From NCBI GenBank assembly GCA_004295085.1, contig SHNF01000005.1:301092-365091 (forward strand): 64,000 nucleotides of DNA, in the 5' to 3' direction. This DNA is from Planctomycetota bacterium. Its GTDB lineage: Bacteria; Planctomycetota; UBA1135. The position numbers and the translations under genes were made by a program. The notes beneath the pieces were generated by a model. The model had not been told where the DNA came from and did not search any database. It was given only the letters and a program-made list of their open reading frames with translations. Shown in pieces: positions 53,914 through 63,991 of this stretch (position 1 is the stretch's first letter; every line of letters begins with the position of its first letter).

Positions 53914-55358
53914 GCGCTGGGCCAGTAGTTGCTGGCCTCGCGGGTGATCACGATGTCGTGCGGGTGCGACTCGCGCACCCCCGCGGGCGTCACGCGCACG
54001 AAGCGGGCGCGCGCGCGCATGGTCTCCAGGCTCTCGGCGCCGAGGTAGCCCATGCCGGCGCGGATGCCGCCCACGAACTGGTAGATGAGCGGCCCCAGCG
54101 GCCCGCGGTACGGCACCATGCCCTCCACGCCCTCGGGCACCAGTTTCTGCGTGTCGCCGACGCCGCCCTGGCCGTAGCGCGCCTTGCTGCCCTCCACCAT
54201 GGCGGCCAGCGAGCCCATGCCGCGGATGGTCTTGTAGGAACGGCCCTGGTGCAGGAACACCTCGCCCGGGCTCTCGTCCACGCCGGCCAGCATGCTGCCG
54301 AGCATGACGCAGGTGGCGCCGGCGGCCAGGGCCTTCACCGCGTCGCCGCTGTGGCGGATGCCGCCGTCGGCGACCAGGGGCACGTCCTCGGCGCTGCACA
54401 CCTGGGCGCAGTCGTAGATGGCGGTGAACTGCGGCACGCCGATGCCGGCCACCACGCGCGTGGTGCAGATGGAGCCCGGCCCGATGCCGACCTTGACCCC
54501 GTCGGCGCCGGCCTCGATGAGGGCCTCGGCGGCCTCGGGCGTGGCGATGTTGCCGGCCACCACGTCCACCAGGTCGCGCGCCTTGAGCTCGCGCACCGTC
54601 TTGATGACGTTGGCGCTGTGGCCGTGGGCCGTGTCCACCACCAGCACGTCCACGCCGGCCTCCACGAGGGCCTCGGCCCGCTCGTAGTCATGTACGCCCA
54701 CCGCGGCGCCCACCACCAGGCGCCCGTCGTCGTCCTTGGCGGCGCTGGGGAACTGCTCGTCGAGGCGGATGTCGCGCATCGTGATCAGCCCCTCCAGGTC
54801 CCCGTGGCGGTCCACGATCAGCAGCTTCTCGACCTTGGCGCGGTACAGGATGGCCTTGGCCTCGTCCAGGGTGGTTCCCGGCGCCGCGGTGACCAGGTTG
54901 TCCTTGGTCATGACCTCGCTGACGCGCGCGTGCTCGTCGCCGCGGAACTTGAGGTCGCGGCGCGTGATGATGCCGACCACGCGGTTGCCCTGCACCACCG
55001 GCAGGCCGCTGATGTTGTTCTCCTCCATGACGCGCCGCGCCTCGGCCACGGACTCATCCGGCTCCAGGGTCAGCGGGTCGCGGATCACGCCGTGCGCCGA
55101 GCGCTTGACGATGTCCACCTCGCGCACCTGCTGCTCCACCGGCATGTTGCGGTGGATCACGCCGATGCCGCCGTGCTGGGCCAGGGCCACGGCCAGGCGC
55201 GACTCCGTGACCGTGTCCATGGCTGCCGAGGACACGGGGACCTTCAGGTACACGGTGCGCGAGAAGCGCGACAGCGTCTTGACGTCGGTCGGCAGGACGT
55301 CCGACTCCTGCGGCACCAGGAGCACGTCGTCGAACGTCAGGGCCAGGGGCAGGTCCAT
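53910..55358 (-). CDS. guaB: IMP dehydrogenase
   Basis: A 482-residue enzyme oxidising IMP to XMP. It begins [19 protein letters not shown]; two CBS domains span about residues 90-205 ([31 protein letters not shown]); the catalytic loop is [17 protein letters not shown] with the active Cys; the flap has GSKARYGQ. Regulation by ATP or GTP through the CBS pair is common in the family. TACAAT lies only 5 nt before the ATG, the shortest spacing of this kind in the window. It is divergent from the pseudo-peptidase gene. Confidence 0.97.
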   Translation of the reverse strand: MDLPLALTFDDVLLVPQESDVLPTDVKTLSRFSRTVYLKVPVSSAAMDTVTESRLAVALAQHGGIGVIHRNMPVEQQVREVDIVKRSAHGVIRDPLTLEPDESVAEARRVMEENNISGLPVVQGNRVVGIITRRDLKFRGDEHARVSEVMTKDNLVTAAPGTTLDEAKAILYRAKVEKLLIVDRHGDLEGLITMRDIRLDEQFPSAAKDDDGRLVVGAAVGVHDYERAEALVEAGVDVLVVDTAHGHSANVIKTVRELKARDLVDVVAGNIATPEAAEALIEAGADGVKVGIGPGSICTTRVVAGIGVPQFTAIYDCAQVCSAEDVPLVADGGIRHSGDAVKALAAGATCVMLGSMLAGVDESPGEVFLHQGRSYKTIRGMGSLAAMVEGSKARYGQGGVGDTQKLVPEGVEGMVPYRGPLGPLIYQFVGGIRAGMGYLGAESLETMRARARFVRVTPAGVRESHPHDIVITREASNYWPSA

Positions 55359-55420
55359 ACGGGATTGTAAGGGCGGGAGCCGGCCATTATCCAGCCGCGG
55401 AACCCGCTAAGCTGGACGCC

Positions 55421-57583
55421 ATGCGTCCCGCTCGGTCGCTGCTTGCCGGCGTGGCCGCCGCGGCGCTGGCGTGCCCGGCGGCGCTGCGCGCTCAGGATCT
55501 GGATGCGCTGTTCACCAGGACCGATGCCCTGGCCGGGCAGGGCGACTATGCCGGCGCGCGCTCGGCCCTGCAGGCCGGCATCCAGGATCCCGCGGGCCGC
55601 AACGCCGTGCTCGCGCGCTACGGCGACGTGCGCGACCGCCTGGCGGAGTGGTCGTTCCGCGAGAAGCACCCGCTGCTGCGGCCCGCGGAGATGTTCGCCG
55701 GCACGGTGGAGAAGTGGCGCGAGAAACAGCGCGGCATCGACCTGGCCTGGAAGTGGGAGGCGCTCGGCGTGGAGCAGCGCCTGGCCGACTTCGTGCCGTG
55801 GAAGGACGACTGGCTGTTCCGCGTCCCGGTCGGCTCCGCCTTCAGCATCGAGCTGCAAGGCGCGTGGCCGGCCGCGCTGCAGCCCGTCTCCTTCGTCGTC
55901 GGCGTGGACGCGGCCCGCACCAGCGGCTGGCGCATCACGCCGGGCTTCCACCGCACCAAGGTGAAGCCGGAGCTGAAGATGCCGCGGCGCGCCGAACGCT
56001 TCGGCGACCCGCGCGAAGTGCTGGAGGCCAGCTCCGAGGGTCTGGAGGAGCCCGGCGCCGGCTACAGCTACTCCCTGGAGGTCAAGAACGGCCAGTTCAC
56101 GCTGCGCAGCGGCAGCAAGAAGCTCGCCGCCTACAAGACCCAGCACGCCGACCTGGTGCCGGGCTGGATCGGCTTCTGCGCGCCGGGCCTCACCGCCGTG
56201 CGCATCAGCGGCGACCTGGAGAAGAGCGCCTGGGAGGCGCGCCAGGCCGCGCGCCGGCTGCAGCTCCTGGACCACTACCGATTGCGCGAGTACGACCTGC
56301 TCGCCGACATGCCGCCGTGGTTCGCCGCGGCCGTGGCCGCCAGCGCCGCGGACACCGAGTTCCGGCCGCCGCCCGACGCGCCCGAGGCCTCCAAGGCCGC
56401 CTGGGCCCAGCTCCAGCACCCGCCGGACGGCTTCGACCTCGCGGCCTGGAGCACGTCCGCGGGCCTCAACGAGGCGCAGCGCGCCTATGCCGAGGCCTTG
56501 CACGCGGCCGGGCGCGGCGCCTGGAAGGAGTGCGAGGCCAAGGCCACCCAGGCGCTCAACGGCGGGCTCAAGTTCGGGCCGGTCATGGCGCTGCGCGCGC
56601 GCGGCCAGTTCTACTCCAGTCACGGCGAGGGCATGCTGCGCGAGCTCGCGGCCAACATCGCCGACTGGCCCATCGACTGCGGTCACGAGCTGGCGCGCCT
56701 GCGCGGCCGCGCCTACGGTCCCAAGGGCATGCTCCAGGCCCTGGACCAGGCCATCGCCGCCGGCGCACTCAGCCCGCGCGTGCTCACGACGCGCGACCGG
56801 CTGGCGGCGGCGCTGGCCGGGCCGGCCGGCCAGGACAGCTTCCGCTACGACGACGCCCCCAACAAGGTGCTGGTGCTCAGCGAGGGCACCAAGGGCGAGG
56901 CCGAGGCCGTGGCCCGGGCCGCCTTCAACTCGCGCGAGATGGCGGTGAAGGTGGTCCCCGGCGTGTTCACCGCCAAGGAGGCCATGACCATCCTGCACTT
57001 CACAAGCGACGGCTCACGCGCCGCCTTCTGCGCGCGCCTGGGCCTGGACGAGCAGACGGACGGCTACCTCCCGGAGCTGCGCGTCAGCCTGTTCGCCGGC
57101 GATCCCGGCAAGGCGCTGGAACGCGAGAAGCTCAACATGGCCGTGTGGCTGCACCACCTGGACGGAACGCTCGACATCGCCACGGCGCCGGAATGGTTCG
57201 TGTACGGCAACCGCGCCTTCTTCGCCGCCGCCGAGTTCGAGAAGGGCCGCCTGGACTACTACACCAACATGGCCATGGCGCGCCGCGCCAAGGAGGTCCC
57301 GGCCGGCCTGCGCTTCAAGCCGGCGGAGCTCATGCTGATGTCGCCCGCGCAGTGGCAGGCCAAGAAGGACCAGGCCGAGGCCGAGTCCTGGATCCTGGTG
57401 CACTTCTTCCACCGCAACGAGATCCCGCCGTACCAGGGGCGCATGGCCCGCTACTTCCACACCCTGGCCAGCGGCCAGGACCGCCAGGCCGCTTACACCC
57501 AGGCCTTTGGCGACCTGCCCGAGGAGCAGCTCAACTCCGCCGTGGCCCTGCACCGCAAGGCCCAGGTCGAGAAGGTCGAATAA
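55421..57583 (+). CDS. Exported protein with degenerate gluzincin-like domain
   Basis: A 720-residue protein with a signal peptide (about residues 1-24). The first part has helical TPR-like segments, then a beta-rich domain (SYSLEVKNGQFTLRSGSKKLA) resembling a laminin-G/concanavalin-like fold, and a further helical stretch. The last 200 residues read like the peptidase-MA/DUF1570 domains common in Planctomycetota (APEWFVYGNRAFF; AESWILVHFF), but the place of HExxH reads WLHHL near residue 576, so zinc catalysis is unlikely. TAAGCT lies 7 nt before the ATG. Function unknown; probably binding or regulatory. Confidence 0.7.
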   Translation: MRPARSLLAGVAAAALACPAALRAQDLDALFTRTDALAGQGDYAGARSALQAGIQDPAGRNAVLARYGDVRDRLAEWSFREKHPLLRPAEMFAGTVEKWREKQRGIDLAWKWEALGVEQRLADFVPWKDDWLFRVPVGSAFSIELQGAWPAALQPVSFVVGVDAARTSGWRITPGFHRTKVKPELKMPRRAERFGDPREVLEASSEGLEEPGAGYSYSLEVKNGQFTLRSGSKKLAAYKTQHADLVPGWIGFCAPGLTAVRISGDLEKSAWEARQAARRLQLLDHYRLREYDLLADMPPWFAAAVAASAADTEFRPPPDAPEASKAAWAQLQHPPDGFDLAAWSTSAGLNEAQRAYAEALHAAGRGAWKECEAKATQALNGGLKFGPVMALRARGQFYSSHGEGMLRELAANIADWPIDCGHELARLRGRAYGPKGMLQALDQAIAAGALSPRVLTTRDRLAAALAGPAGQDSFRYDDAPNKVLVLSEGTKGEAEAVARAAFNSREMAVKVVPGVFTAKEAMTILHFTSDGSRAAFCARLGLDEQTDGYLPELRVSLFAGDPGKALEREKLNMAVWLHHLDGTLDIATAPEWFVYGNRAFFAAAEFEKGRLDYYTNMAMARRAKEVPAGLRFKPAELMLMSPAQWQAKKDQAEAESWILVHFFHRNEIPPYQGRMARYFHTLASGQDRQAAYTQAFGDLPEEQLNSAVALHRKAQVEKVE

Positions 57584-57668
57584 GCGCCGCTCGAGCGGCC
57601 CAGGCAACGGAGAGCTCCGGGTTTTGGGTATCCTATGGGTTCGCACTCTGCCCTGGAGTGCAGCAACG

Positions 57669-60443
57669 ATGCCGACAACGACCGCCACGACGGATTTGAA
57701 GGACGCCTCCAGCCCGCCGACGGCCGAGATCCTGGAGCGCATCGCGCGCCGGGCCCTGGCCTACTGCACGCACATGATCTGGGAGGCCAACCACCGCGAC
57801 GACGCCGAGCCGGGCGATCCCAAGGTGGGCGGACATCCGGCGGCCTGCGCCTCCTCGCTGCACATCGCCACCGCGCTGCACCTGGTGGCGCGGCGCAGCA
57901 GCGATTACTACTGCGCCAAGCCGCACCTCGCGCCCATGGACCACTCGCTGCATTACCTCATGGGGTTCATGCGGCGCAAGGACGGGTCGTGGATGAGTGA
58001 GGAGAAGATGGAAGGCGTCATGCACCGGCTGCGCAAGTTCAGCCAGCACGGCGAGCCGGTGTTCCAGAGCTACCACGCCGAGAGCGAGCCGGACTCCTGG
58101 AGGGTGCTGCCCAGCGGCACGGTCGGGATTCCGCCGGTGTGCTCGGCCTACCTGGCTCTGGCCTATGGTTACGCCACCGACCACGGGTATGCGATCCGCG
58201 GCAAGAAGCATTTCTGGTCCATCATCGGCGACAGCGAGTTCCGGGAAGGCTCGCTGATGGAGGCGCTGCCGGACGTGGCCGAGCGCGAGCTGGGCAACGT
58301 CACCTGGATCGTGGACTACAACCGCCAGAACCTGGACGGCACGCGCCTGCCGAATCCGCGCGGCCTGCGCGGCACGGACGCCGACCGCATCGAGCGCACG
58401 GCGCGGGCCAACGGCTGGGACGTGATCCAGCTGCGCCACGGGCGCAAGCGCCAGGCGCTGTTCCAGCGGCCCGGCGGCGAGGACTTCGGCGACGCGCTGG
58501 AGACCGCGTTCAGCGACTACCAGTACCAGGCGCTGATCTGGAAGCGCGACGCGGGCCTGCTGCGCCAGGAACTGCTGGAGGCGCGGCCCGACCTGCGCCG
58601 CTTCCTGGGCCAGGTGGACGATCGCGAGCTGCTGGAAGCGCTGGCGGACCTGGGCGGCCACGACATGGCGCTGGTGCTGGAGGCGCTGCAGGGAGCGCGC
58701 CGGGACCTGAAGGTGCCCACCTTGATCGTGGCGCACACGGTCAAGGGCTGGGGGCTCGGCTCGTACGCGGCGCCCGGCAACCACTCCGCCATTCCGGAAG
58801 AGGATGAGGTGCGCGCGCTGCTCGCGGCGGAAGGCCTCGACTTGCAGCAGCCGTACGCGCGCGTGGCCGGCGGCTGGCGGCCGGACGGGCCGGAGCTGCG
58901 CTTCCTGGACGCGCGCGGGCGCGAGATGCGGGAGGGCGTGGCCGGCTCGCTGGGGCGCATGCAGGAGAACCGCGCGCGCGTGCAGCGTGCGATCGCGCCC
59001 ACGCTGCCGCTGCCCGTGGACTTCGGCCTGAACACCGAGCTGGTGCCTTACGCGCACACGCAGTGGGCCTGGGGCCAGATCGCCGGGAAGCTGATCCGCG
59101 TCGGCACGCGCGACGAGATGCAGAAGGCCGGCAAGGACCCGGGCAAGGAGCCGACGGCCGACGAGCAGCGCTGGGCCGCCGCCGCCGACCTGGTGCTGAC
59201 CATGTCGCCGGACGTCGGCACCAGCACCAACATCAATCCGGCCATGGATCAGAAGATCTACGGGCCGGAGCAGGGCGAAAACCTGGAAGCCGAGCTGCAG
59301 TTCAAGGACCGCGGCCGCCCCGAGCTGTACATGCACGAGGACGCCTGGACGCGGCACATCCGCTTCGAGATCGCCGAGGCCAACTGCATGTCGGCGCTGG
59401 GCGCCTTCGGGAAGATGGGCCCGTACACGGGCGTGCCCTACTTCCCGATGATGACGATCTATGACTTCTTCATCAAGCGCGCCCTGGACCAGCTGTATTA
59501 CGACCTGTACTGGGGCTCCAGCTTCCTGCTGGTCGGAACGCCCAGCGGCGTGACCTTGTCCCCGGAAGGCGCGCAGCACTCCTGGAAGAGCGACATCCAG
59601 ATCCCGAACCTGGTCACCTGGGAGCCGGTGTTCGCCAAGGAGATGGAGTGGGTCATCGCCGACGCGTTGCGCCGCCACGTCGAGGGCGACAACGAGGACC
59701 GCAGCGGTGTGCTGATCCGCGCGGTCACGCGCGGCGTGCGCCAGAAGGAGTTCATCGAGCGGCTGCGCGCGCAGAAGCGCTTCCAGGGCCTGGAGGACGC
59801 GCCCATCCTGGAACAGGTGCGCCGGCACATGCTGCAGGGCGGCTACCGGCTGGTGGACCACCGCGGCGCGCCGGATTACGCGCCCGGCGAGAACGTCGTG
59901 CATCTCTTCGCCATGGGCGCGCTCACCACCGAGGCCCTGGCCGCCAGCGACCGCCTGCGCGCGGCCGGGATCTACGCCGACGTGATCGTGGTCAGCAGTC
60001 CCGAGCTGCTGCTGGGCCGCGTGGCGCGCCGCGACGGCTACCGCCATCTGCGGCAGGAGCTGGGCGTGGACGGCGCGCTGCACCTCGCGCCCGGCAGCGA
60101 GCCTCTGGACGCCGCCGACGCCGTGCTGCTGGCGGCGCGCAGTGTGCCCATCGTGTCGGTGTCCGACGGCGAGGAGGGCCTGCTGGACAATGCCGGCTCC
60201 ATCCTGGGCGTGCGCCAGGAGGCCCTGGCCGTGCGCAAGTTCAGCAAGTCGGCCCGCCCGTCCGAGATCTACGCCTACCACGGGCTGGACGCGAGCTCCA
60301 TCTTCCAGGCCGCGGGCCGGCTGCTGGCCGAGAGCGCGCTGGCTGAGGTCCGCCTCAGCCGCTCGGCCTGGACGCGCCTGGCGCGCGACATGGCCGACGG
60401 CCGCAGCCTGCCCGACTGGCGCGAGCTCTGGGGCCAGAGCTGA
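57669..60443 (+). CDS. aceE: Pyruvate dehydrogenase E1 component, homodimeric type
   Basis: A 924-residue thiamine diphosphate enzyme that decarboxylates a 2-oxo acid, most likely pyruvate. The ThDP motif runs from GDSE (187-190) to NRQNLDG (218-224). The phosphate-site and channel residues KVGGHPAACASS and LIVAHTVKGWGLGS are as in AceE. The middle domain has TMSPDVGTSTNINP, and the C-terminal domain SDGEEGLLDNAGSILG. E2 and E3 genes are not next to it, which is unusual. GGAG 10 nt before the ATG is a ribosome-binding site, and TATCCT upstream a possible -10 box. A transketolase-like 2-oxo acid dehydrogenase of other specificity cannot be ruled out. Confidence 0.85.
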   Translation: MPTTTATTDLKDASSPPTAEILERIARRALAYCTHMIWEANHRDDAEPGDPKVGGHPAACASSLHIATALHLVARRSSDYYCAKPHLAPMDHSLHYLMGFMRRKDGSWMSEEKMEGVMHRLRKFSQHGEPVFQSYHAESEPDSWRVLPSGTVGIPPVCSAYLALAYGYATDHGYAIRGKKHFWSIIGDSEFREGSLMEALPDVAERELGNVTWIVDYNRQNLDGTRLPNPRGLRGTDADRIERTARANGWDVIQLRHGRKRQALFQRPGGEDFGDALETAFSDYQYQALIWKRDAGLLRQELLEARPDLRRFLGQVDDRELLEALADLGGHDMALVLEALQGARRDLKVPTLIVAHTVKGWGLGSYAAPGNHSAIPEEDEVRALLAAEGLDLQQPYARVAGGWRPDGPELRFLDARGREMREGVAGSLGRMQENRARVQRAIAPTLPLPVDFGLNTELVPYAHTQWAWGQIAGKLIRVGTRDEMQKAGKDPGKEPTADEQRWAAAADLVLTMSPDVGTSTNINPAMDQKIYGPEQGENLEAELQFKDRGRPELYMHEDAWTRHIRFEIAEANCMSALGAFGKMGPYTGVPYFPMMTIYDFFIKRALDQLYYDLYWGSSFLLVGTPSGVTLSPEGAQHSWKSDIQIPNLVTWEPVFAKEMEWVIADALRRHVEGDNEDRSGVLIRAVTRGVRQKEFIERLRAQKRFQGLEDAPILEQVRRHMLQGGYRLVDHRGAPDYAPGENVVHLFAMGALTTEALAASDRLRAAGIYADVIVVSSPELLLGRVARRDGYRHLRQELGVDGALHLAPGSEPLDAADAVLLAARSVPIVSVSDGEEGLLDNAGSILGVRQEALAVRKFSKSARPSEIYAYHGLDASSIFQAAGRLLAESALAEVRLSRSAWTRLARDMADGRSLPDWRELWGQS

Positions 60444-60477
60444 GCCTCTCCGTCGCGCAAGCAGCGCGATCGGACGC

Positions 60478-61470
60478 CTACAACTGGTCCGCGGGCACGC
60501 GCAGGCGCTCGGCGGCGAACTCCCCGATGATCACCACGTAGGCGCTGCCCGGCACCCAGGCATAGCGCCGGCCTTCGCCCGCGGGCTTGCCCAGCCGCAC
60601 CTCGATCGTGCCCTCGTCCACGCCGGCCTTGAGCACGTCGGTCGGGAAGCCGAACTCCGGGCCCGGCTCGGCCGCCGGGCCGAGCCGCGCCGCCACGTCC
60701 TGCGCGCGCAGGTTGGCGAGGGCGAAGGCGAAGCCCTCGGCCACGTGCGCGACCGCGGCGCGGCTGTCGGGAGCCACCATGCGCCACCGGCGCTCGGCTG
60801 CGCCCGCAGCGCCCTCCGGCGCCTCCACTGCCAGCTTCCAGGCGCCGTGCTCATCCGGGCTGGCGCGCTGCAGCCAGCGCAGGCGCTGCGCCTGCAGGCC
60901 GGGCAGCAGGCGCGGCTCGATCCAGTCGGCTGGATCCGCCGGGGGCGGCCGGAACTCCGGCGCCAGCACCACCTCGTCGCGGTCGGCGCGGCGCACGTAG
61001 AACTCGAGCAGGGCCTCCGTGCCGGCCTGCTCCGCCGCGCCGCGCAGGGCGCCGCCCACCAGGTCCGCGAGCGCCAGCCCGCGCGCGTCCAGCAGGCGCA
61101 CGCGCGTGCCGGCCGCCGGATCCACGCTGTAAGTCTCCTGCTTGTCCGGATTCACCGAGACCGTGTCGCGGTCATCCAGCCCGGCCAGCGTGTCTACCAG
61201 GCTGGCCAGCCGGCCGACGTCGGCCGGGTACTGCAGCTTCTCCGCCACCACCCAGCCGCCGGCGCCGCGCACCAGCGTGGTCCTCTGCCCGGCGGATTCG
61301 ATCTCCACCCGGGCGATGTCCTGGCGCTGGTCTTCCAGCCCCGGGAACAGGCGCTGCACGCGCGCGCGCGTGCGCGCGAAGGCGTCGCCGCGCCACGGCT
61401 GCTCCAGGGCCAGCGCCAGCCCGCCGAGCAGCAGCAACAGCGCCAGCAGGATGCGGTTGCGCCGGCTCAT
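60478..61470 (-). CDS. DUF4340-domain membrane-anchored protein
   Basis: A 330-residue protein with an N-terminal helix (about residues 6-22) and a periplasmic DUF4340 region containing VARVEIESAGQRTTLVRGAGGWVVAEKLQYPADVGR (family segment, read in two blocks) and repeated short beta strands (FYVRRADRDEVVLAPEF). DUF4340 proteins usually follow a GldG-type gene, as here (ATGA overlap). They are thought to act with an ABC-2 exporter, but the substrate is unknown. Confidence 0.82.
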   Translation of the reverse strand: MSRRNRILLALLLLLGGLALALEQPWRGDAFARTRARVQRLFPGLEDQRQDIARVEIESAGQRTTLVRGAGGWVVAEKLQYPADVGRLASLVDTLAGLDDRDTVSVNPDKQETYSVDPAAGTRVRLLDARGLALADLVGGALRGAAEQAGTEALLEFYVRRADRDEVVLAPEFRPPPADPADWIEPRLLPGLQAQRLRWLQRASPDEHGAWKLAVEAPEGAAGAAERRWRMVAPDSRAAVAHVAEGFAFALANLRAQDVAARLGPAAEPGPEFGFPTDVLKAGVDEGTIEVRLGKPAGEGRRYAWVPGSAYVVIIGEFAAERLRVPADQL

Positions 61471-63275
61471 GCGGCGCCTCCGCCGCGCGGCCGGTAAGGC
61501 CTTGCGCTGCGCCGCTTCCAGTAGCGCCAGTGGGCCAGGCCGAGCAGGGCCAGCAGCAGCGGCGGCGCCAGGACGTTGCCCCAGGCGATGGCGCGCTGGC
61601 GCGCGAGCTGGCTGCGCCGCGCGGCGCGGTCCAGCTCCTCGCGCTGCGCCTCCGCTTCCGGCAACCCGCCGCGCGCCTCCACGTACTCGCGGTAGAAGCT
61701 GCGCAGGGGCCGCTCGCGCGCGCCCCGGCTGCGCAGCTCGATCAGGCTCTCGTCCTGCGCCAGCCAGTCGATCAGGCTCTCGGCGAACAGCGCGTTGTCC
61801 CAGCCGGGCTCCAGGAAGGCGTTCTGGAACAGGTCCGCGTCCCCGATCACGACCAGGAGGCCGGGAGCGAGCGCCGACACGTGCGCGGCGGGCTCCGGCG
61901 CCGGCTGCGCGTCCGCGGCGGCTGCCGCGTCGGGCTGCGGAACGGCGTCGGCGTCGAACTGCGCGGGGAAGCTGCCGCGCAGCGCCACGGCCAGCGGCCA
62001 CGAGGAGGCGGGGCCGGAGGACAGCGCCTGGCGCTTGAGGCTATCGATGTTCTCGGGGTTCCAGTCGGCGGTTACGTCGTTGGGCAGCAGCCAGGAGCGC
62101 GCCGAGGAGCGCAGCAGCACCTCCGCGCGCAGCCCCGCCGGCGCCTGGTCCACCGCGGTCGGATGGGCCCAGAACAGGAACAAACTCTGCTGCCCGGCCG
62201 TGGCCACGTTGTCCGCCGCGAAGCTGTCGGCTTCCAGCCGCGGCCACAGGCCGTAGGGCATCTTGATCTCGCTGACGTTCTCGCGGCCGGTGGGGAGCAC
62301 CTGGCGTTCCTCGGCCACGGCCACCGGGTAGCCGCGCTCGTCCCAGAGCAGGTGGGTCGCCACGTGCACGCCGTGGCCGCGCAGCCACGTCTCCAGGCCG
62401 GAGACGAGGGCCTCGCGCTGGAAGCTGCGGTCCGCGCCGGGCGTGTAGCGCTCGTGGTCCAGGAGCACCAGCGCGTGGCCCCCGCGCGCCAGGTACTGGT
62501 CCAGCTCGTACACCTCGCGCGCCGTCATGTCCTGCGGCTGCGCCACCACCAGCGCCGCCAGCTCCTCGTGCAGCGCGCTTCCGGCGTCCAGGCGCACGTC
62601 GCGGACGCCGTAGCGCTGCGCCAGCACCTGGCGCAGCTCTGCGTACACGCGCTCGGGCGGCGGCGGCGGCAGCGGCATGCCGGGGAACTCGGGCGGCCCC
62701 TCCGGCTCGCGCGAGAACACTCCGATCACCGGCCGCCGCGCCGCCAGGAGCTGCGCCAGGCGCGCCGCGAAGGCGTACTCCAGCTCGGCGGGCACCACGA
62801 AGGGGATGACCTCGCCGCGGTCCTGGTAGCGCATCTCCAGGCCCTGGTACAGGGCTGTGTAGCGCACGCTGCCGACGTCGCCGGTCGGCAGCGAGATCGG
62901 CTGGATGCCGACTTCACGCGCGTGCGTGGCGCTGAGCGGATCGGTGGTCGGATCCACCGTCTCCACCACCATCCGGCCGCCGCTCGCCGCTGCCAGCTCC
63001 GCCAGCAGGTTCTCCACCACGATGCGCGCCGGCAGCAGCACCTCCGCGCCCTCGATGTCGCGGTTGAAGTACAGCTTCACCTGCAGCCGGTCCTCGAGGC
63101 GCGCCAGCAGGGCCCGGGTGGCCGGCGCCAGGCTGTACTCGCGCTCCGCGGTCAGGTCCAGGCGCGCCGGCGCACGCGCCAGCAGCAGCAGCGCTGCGGC
63201 CAGGACGCCGAGCAGGAGCAGCGCGCTCAGCCACGCCTGGCGCGCGGCGGACGCGGCCCGCGAGGACGTGCTCAT
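61467..63275 (-). CDS. GldG-family ABC transporter auxiliary protein
   Basis: A 602-residue protein with an N-terminal membrane helix (about 17-34), a large periplasmic domain and a C-terminal helix (about 568-586). The first part LDLTAEREYSLAPATRALLARLEDRLQVKLYFNRD matches the GldG/ABC-type_uncharacterised family, and DQYLARGGHALVLLDHE is a second block. A Pro/Ala-rich insert (near residue 450, PDAAAAADAQPAPEPAA) precedes LVVIGDADLFQN. In Bacteroidota GldG supports gliding; in other phyla, including this one, the module is not tied to motility. Overlaps the permease gene as ATGA. Confidence 0.85.
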   Translation of the reverse strand: MSTSSRAASAARQAWLSALLLLGVLAAALLLLARAPARLDLTAEREYSLAPATRALLARLEDRLQVKLYFNRDIEGAEVLLPARIVVENLLAELAAASGGRMVVETVDPTTDPLSATHAREVGIQPISLPTGDVGSVRYTALYQGLEMRYQDRGEVIPFVVPAELEYAFAARLAQLLAARRPVIGVFSREPEGPPEFPGMPLPPPPPERVYAELRQVLAQRYGVRDVRLDAGSALHEELAALVVAQPQDMTAREVYELDQYLARGGHALVLLDHERYTPGADRSFQREALVSGLETWLRGHGVHVATHLLWDERGYPVAVAEERQVLPTGRENVSEIKMPYGLWPRLEADSFAADNVATAGQQSLFLFWAHPTAVDQAPAGLRAEVLLRSSARSWLLPNDVTADWNPENIDSLKRQALSSGPASSWPLAVALRGSFPAQFDADAVPQPDAAAAADAQPAPEPAAHVSALAPGLLVVIGDADLFQNAFLEPGWDNALFAESLIDWLAQDESLIELRSRGARERPLRSFYREYVEARGGLPEAEAQREELDRAARRSQLARQRAIAWGNVLAPPLLLALLGLAHWRYWKRRSARPYRPRGGGAA

Positions 63276-63991
63276 GGCCAGCGCCGCTGCTCCAGGACCA
63301 GGCCGTTGAGGCACAGGAACCACACGGTCGCCGCGACGTAGAACAGCACGTCGCGCAGGTCCACGACGCCCCACACGATGCTGCGGAAGTGCGTGCCGAA
63401 GTCCAGCTCCAGCAACAGGCGCCCCAGCCAGGTCGGGACCGCCGTGGCAGTGGCCGCGGCGTGGATGCCGTTGAAGAACACGAGCGCCATCACGCCCAGG
63501 ATCCAGGCCACGATCTGGTTGCGCGTGCACGCCGAGAAGAACAGGCCGATGGCCACGCACGCCGCCCCGAGCAGCAGGCTCGCCAGGTAGCCGCCCCAGA
63601 TCGGGCCCGGATCCGGCTCGCCCAGCCAGGCCACCGTGAGCGGCACGCCGGCGGTCAGGCTCAGCGCCGCGGCCAGCAGGCCGAACGCTGCCAGGAACTT
63701 GCCGAGCACCAGGTCCCGCACCCGGAACGGGTAGGTCCGCAGCAGCTCCTCGGTGCCGCCGCGGCGCTCCTCCGACCACAAGCGCATGGTCACGGTGGGG
63801 GCCGCGAAGATCAGGAGGCTGGGCAGCACGGCGAAGAAGCCGCGCAGGCTGGCGCTGCGCTGGGCGAAGAAGCCGCCCAGCACGAAGAAGAACAGCGCGG
63901 CCGCGGCCGGGAACAGCGCCAGGAACACGTACGCCACCGGCGTCTCGAAGGCCGAACGCCACTCGCGGCGGGCCAGCACCCAGGCCTTCAC
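63272..63991 (-). CDS. ABC-2 type permease (GldF-like)
   Basis: A 239-residue inner-membrane permease with six hydrophobic segments. Family features are the N-terminal ARREWRSAFETPVAYVFLALF, RLWSEERRGGTEELLRTYPFRVRDLVLGKFLAAF and the later ACTRNQIVAWILGV. The GTG start overlaps a TGA at 63988-63990, so another gene ends here, most likely the ATP-binding subunit whose last visible codons read Asp-Ala-Ala; too little is in the window to annotate it. The set ATPase-permease-GldG-DUF4340 is a standard exporter module. Confidence 0.87.
   Translation of the reverse strand: MKAWVLARREWRSAFETPVAYVFLALFPAAAALFFFVLGGFFAQRSASLRGFFAVLPSLLIFAAPTVTMRLWSEERRGGTEELLRTYPFRVRDLVLGKFLAAFGLLAAALSLTAGVPLTVAWLGEPDPGPIWGGYLASLLLGAACVAIGLFFSACTRNQIVAWILGVMALVFFNGIHAAATATAVPTWLGRLLLELDFGTHFRSIVWGVVDLRDVLFYVAATVWFLCLNGLVLEQRRWP

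Noticed and set aside
57585..57625. Terminator made from the palindrome GCCGCTCGAGCGGC and the GTTTTG that follows
   Set aside because: The palindrome leaves no loop and the T-run is 20 nt further on, so it does not form a proper intrinsic terminator.
61467..63991. Gliding-motility operon
   Set aside because: GldF/GldG-like modules with DUF4340 are widespread in non-gliding bacteria; no other gld or spr gene is present.
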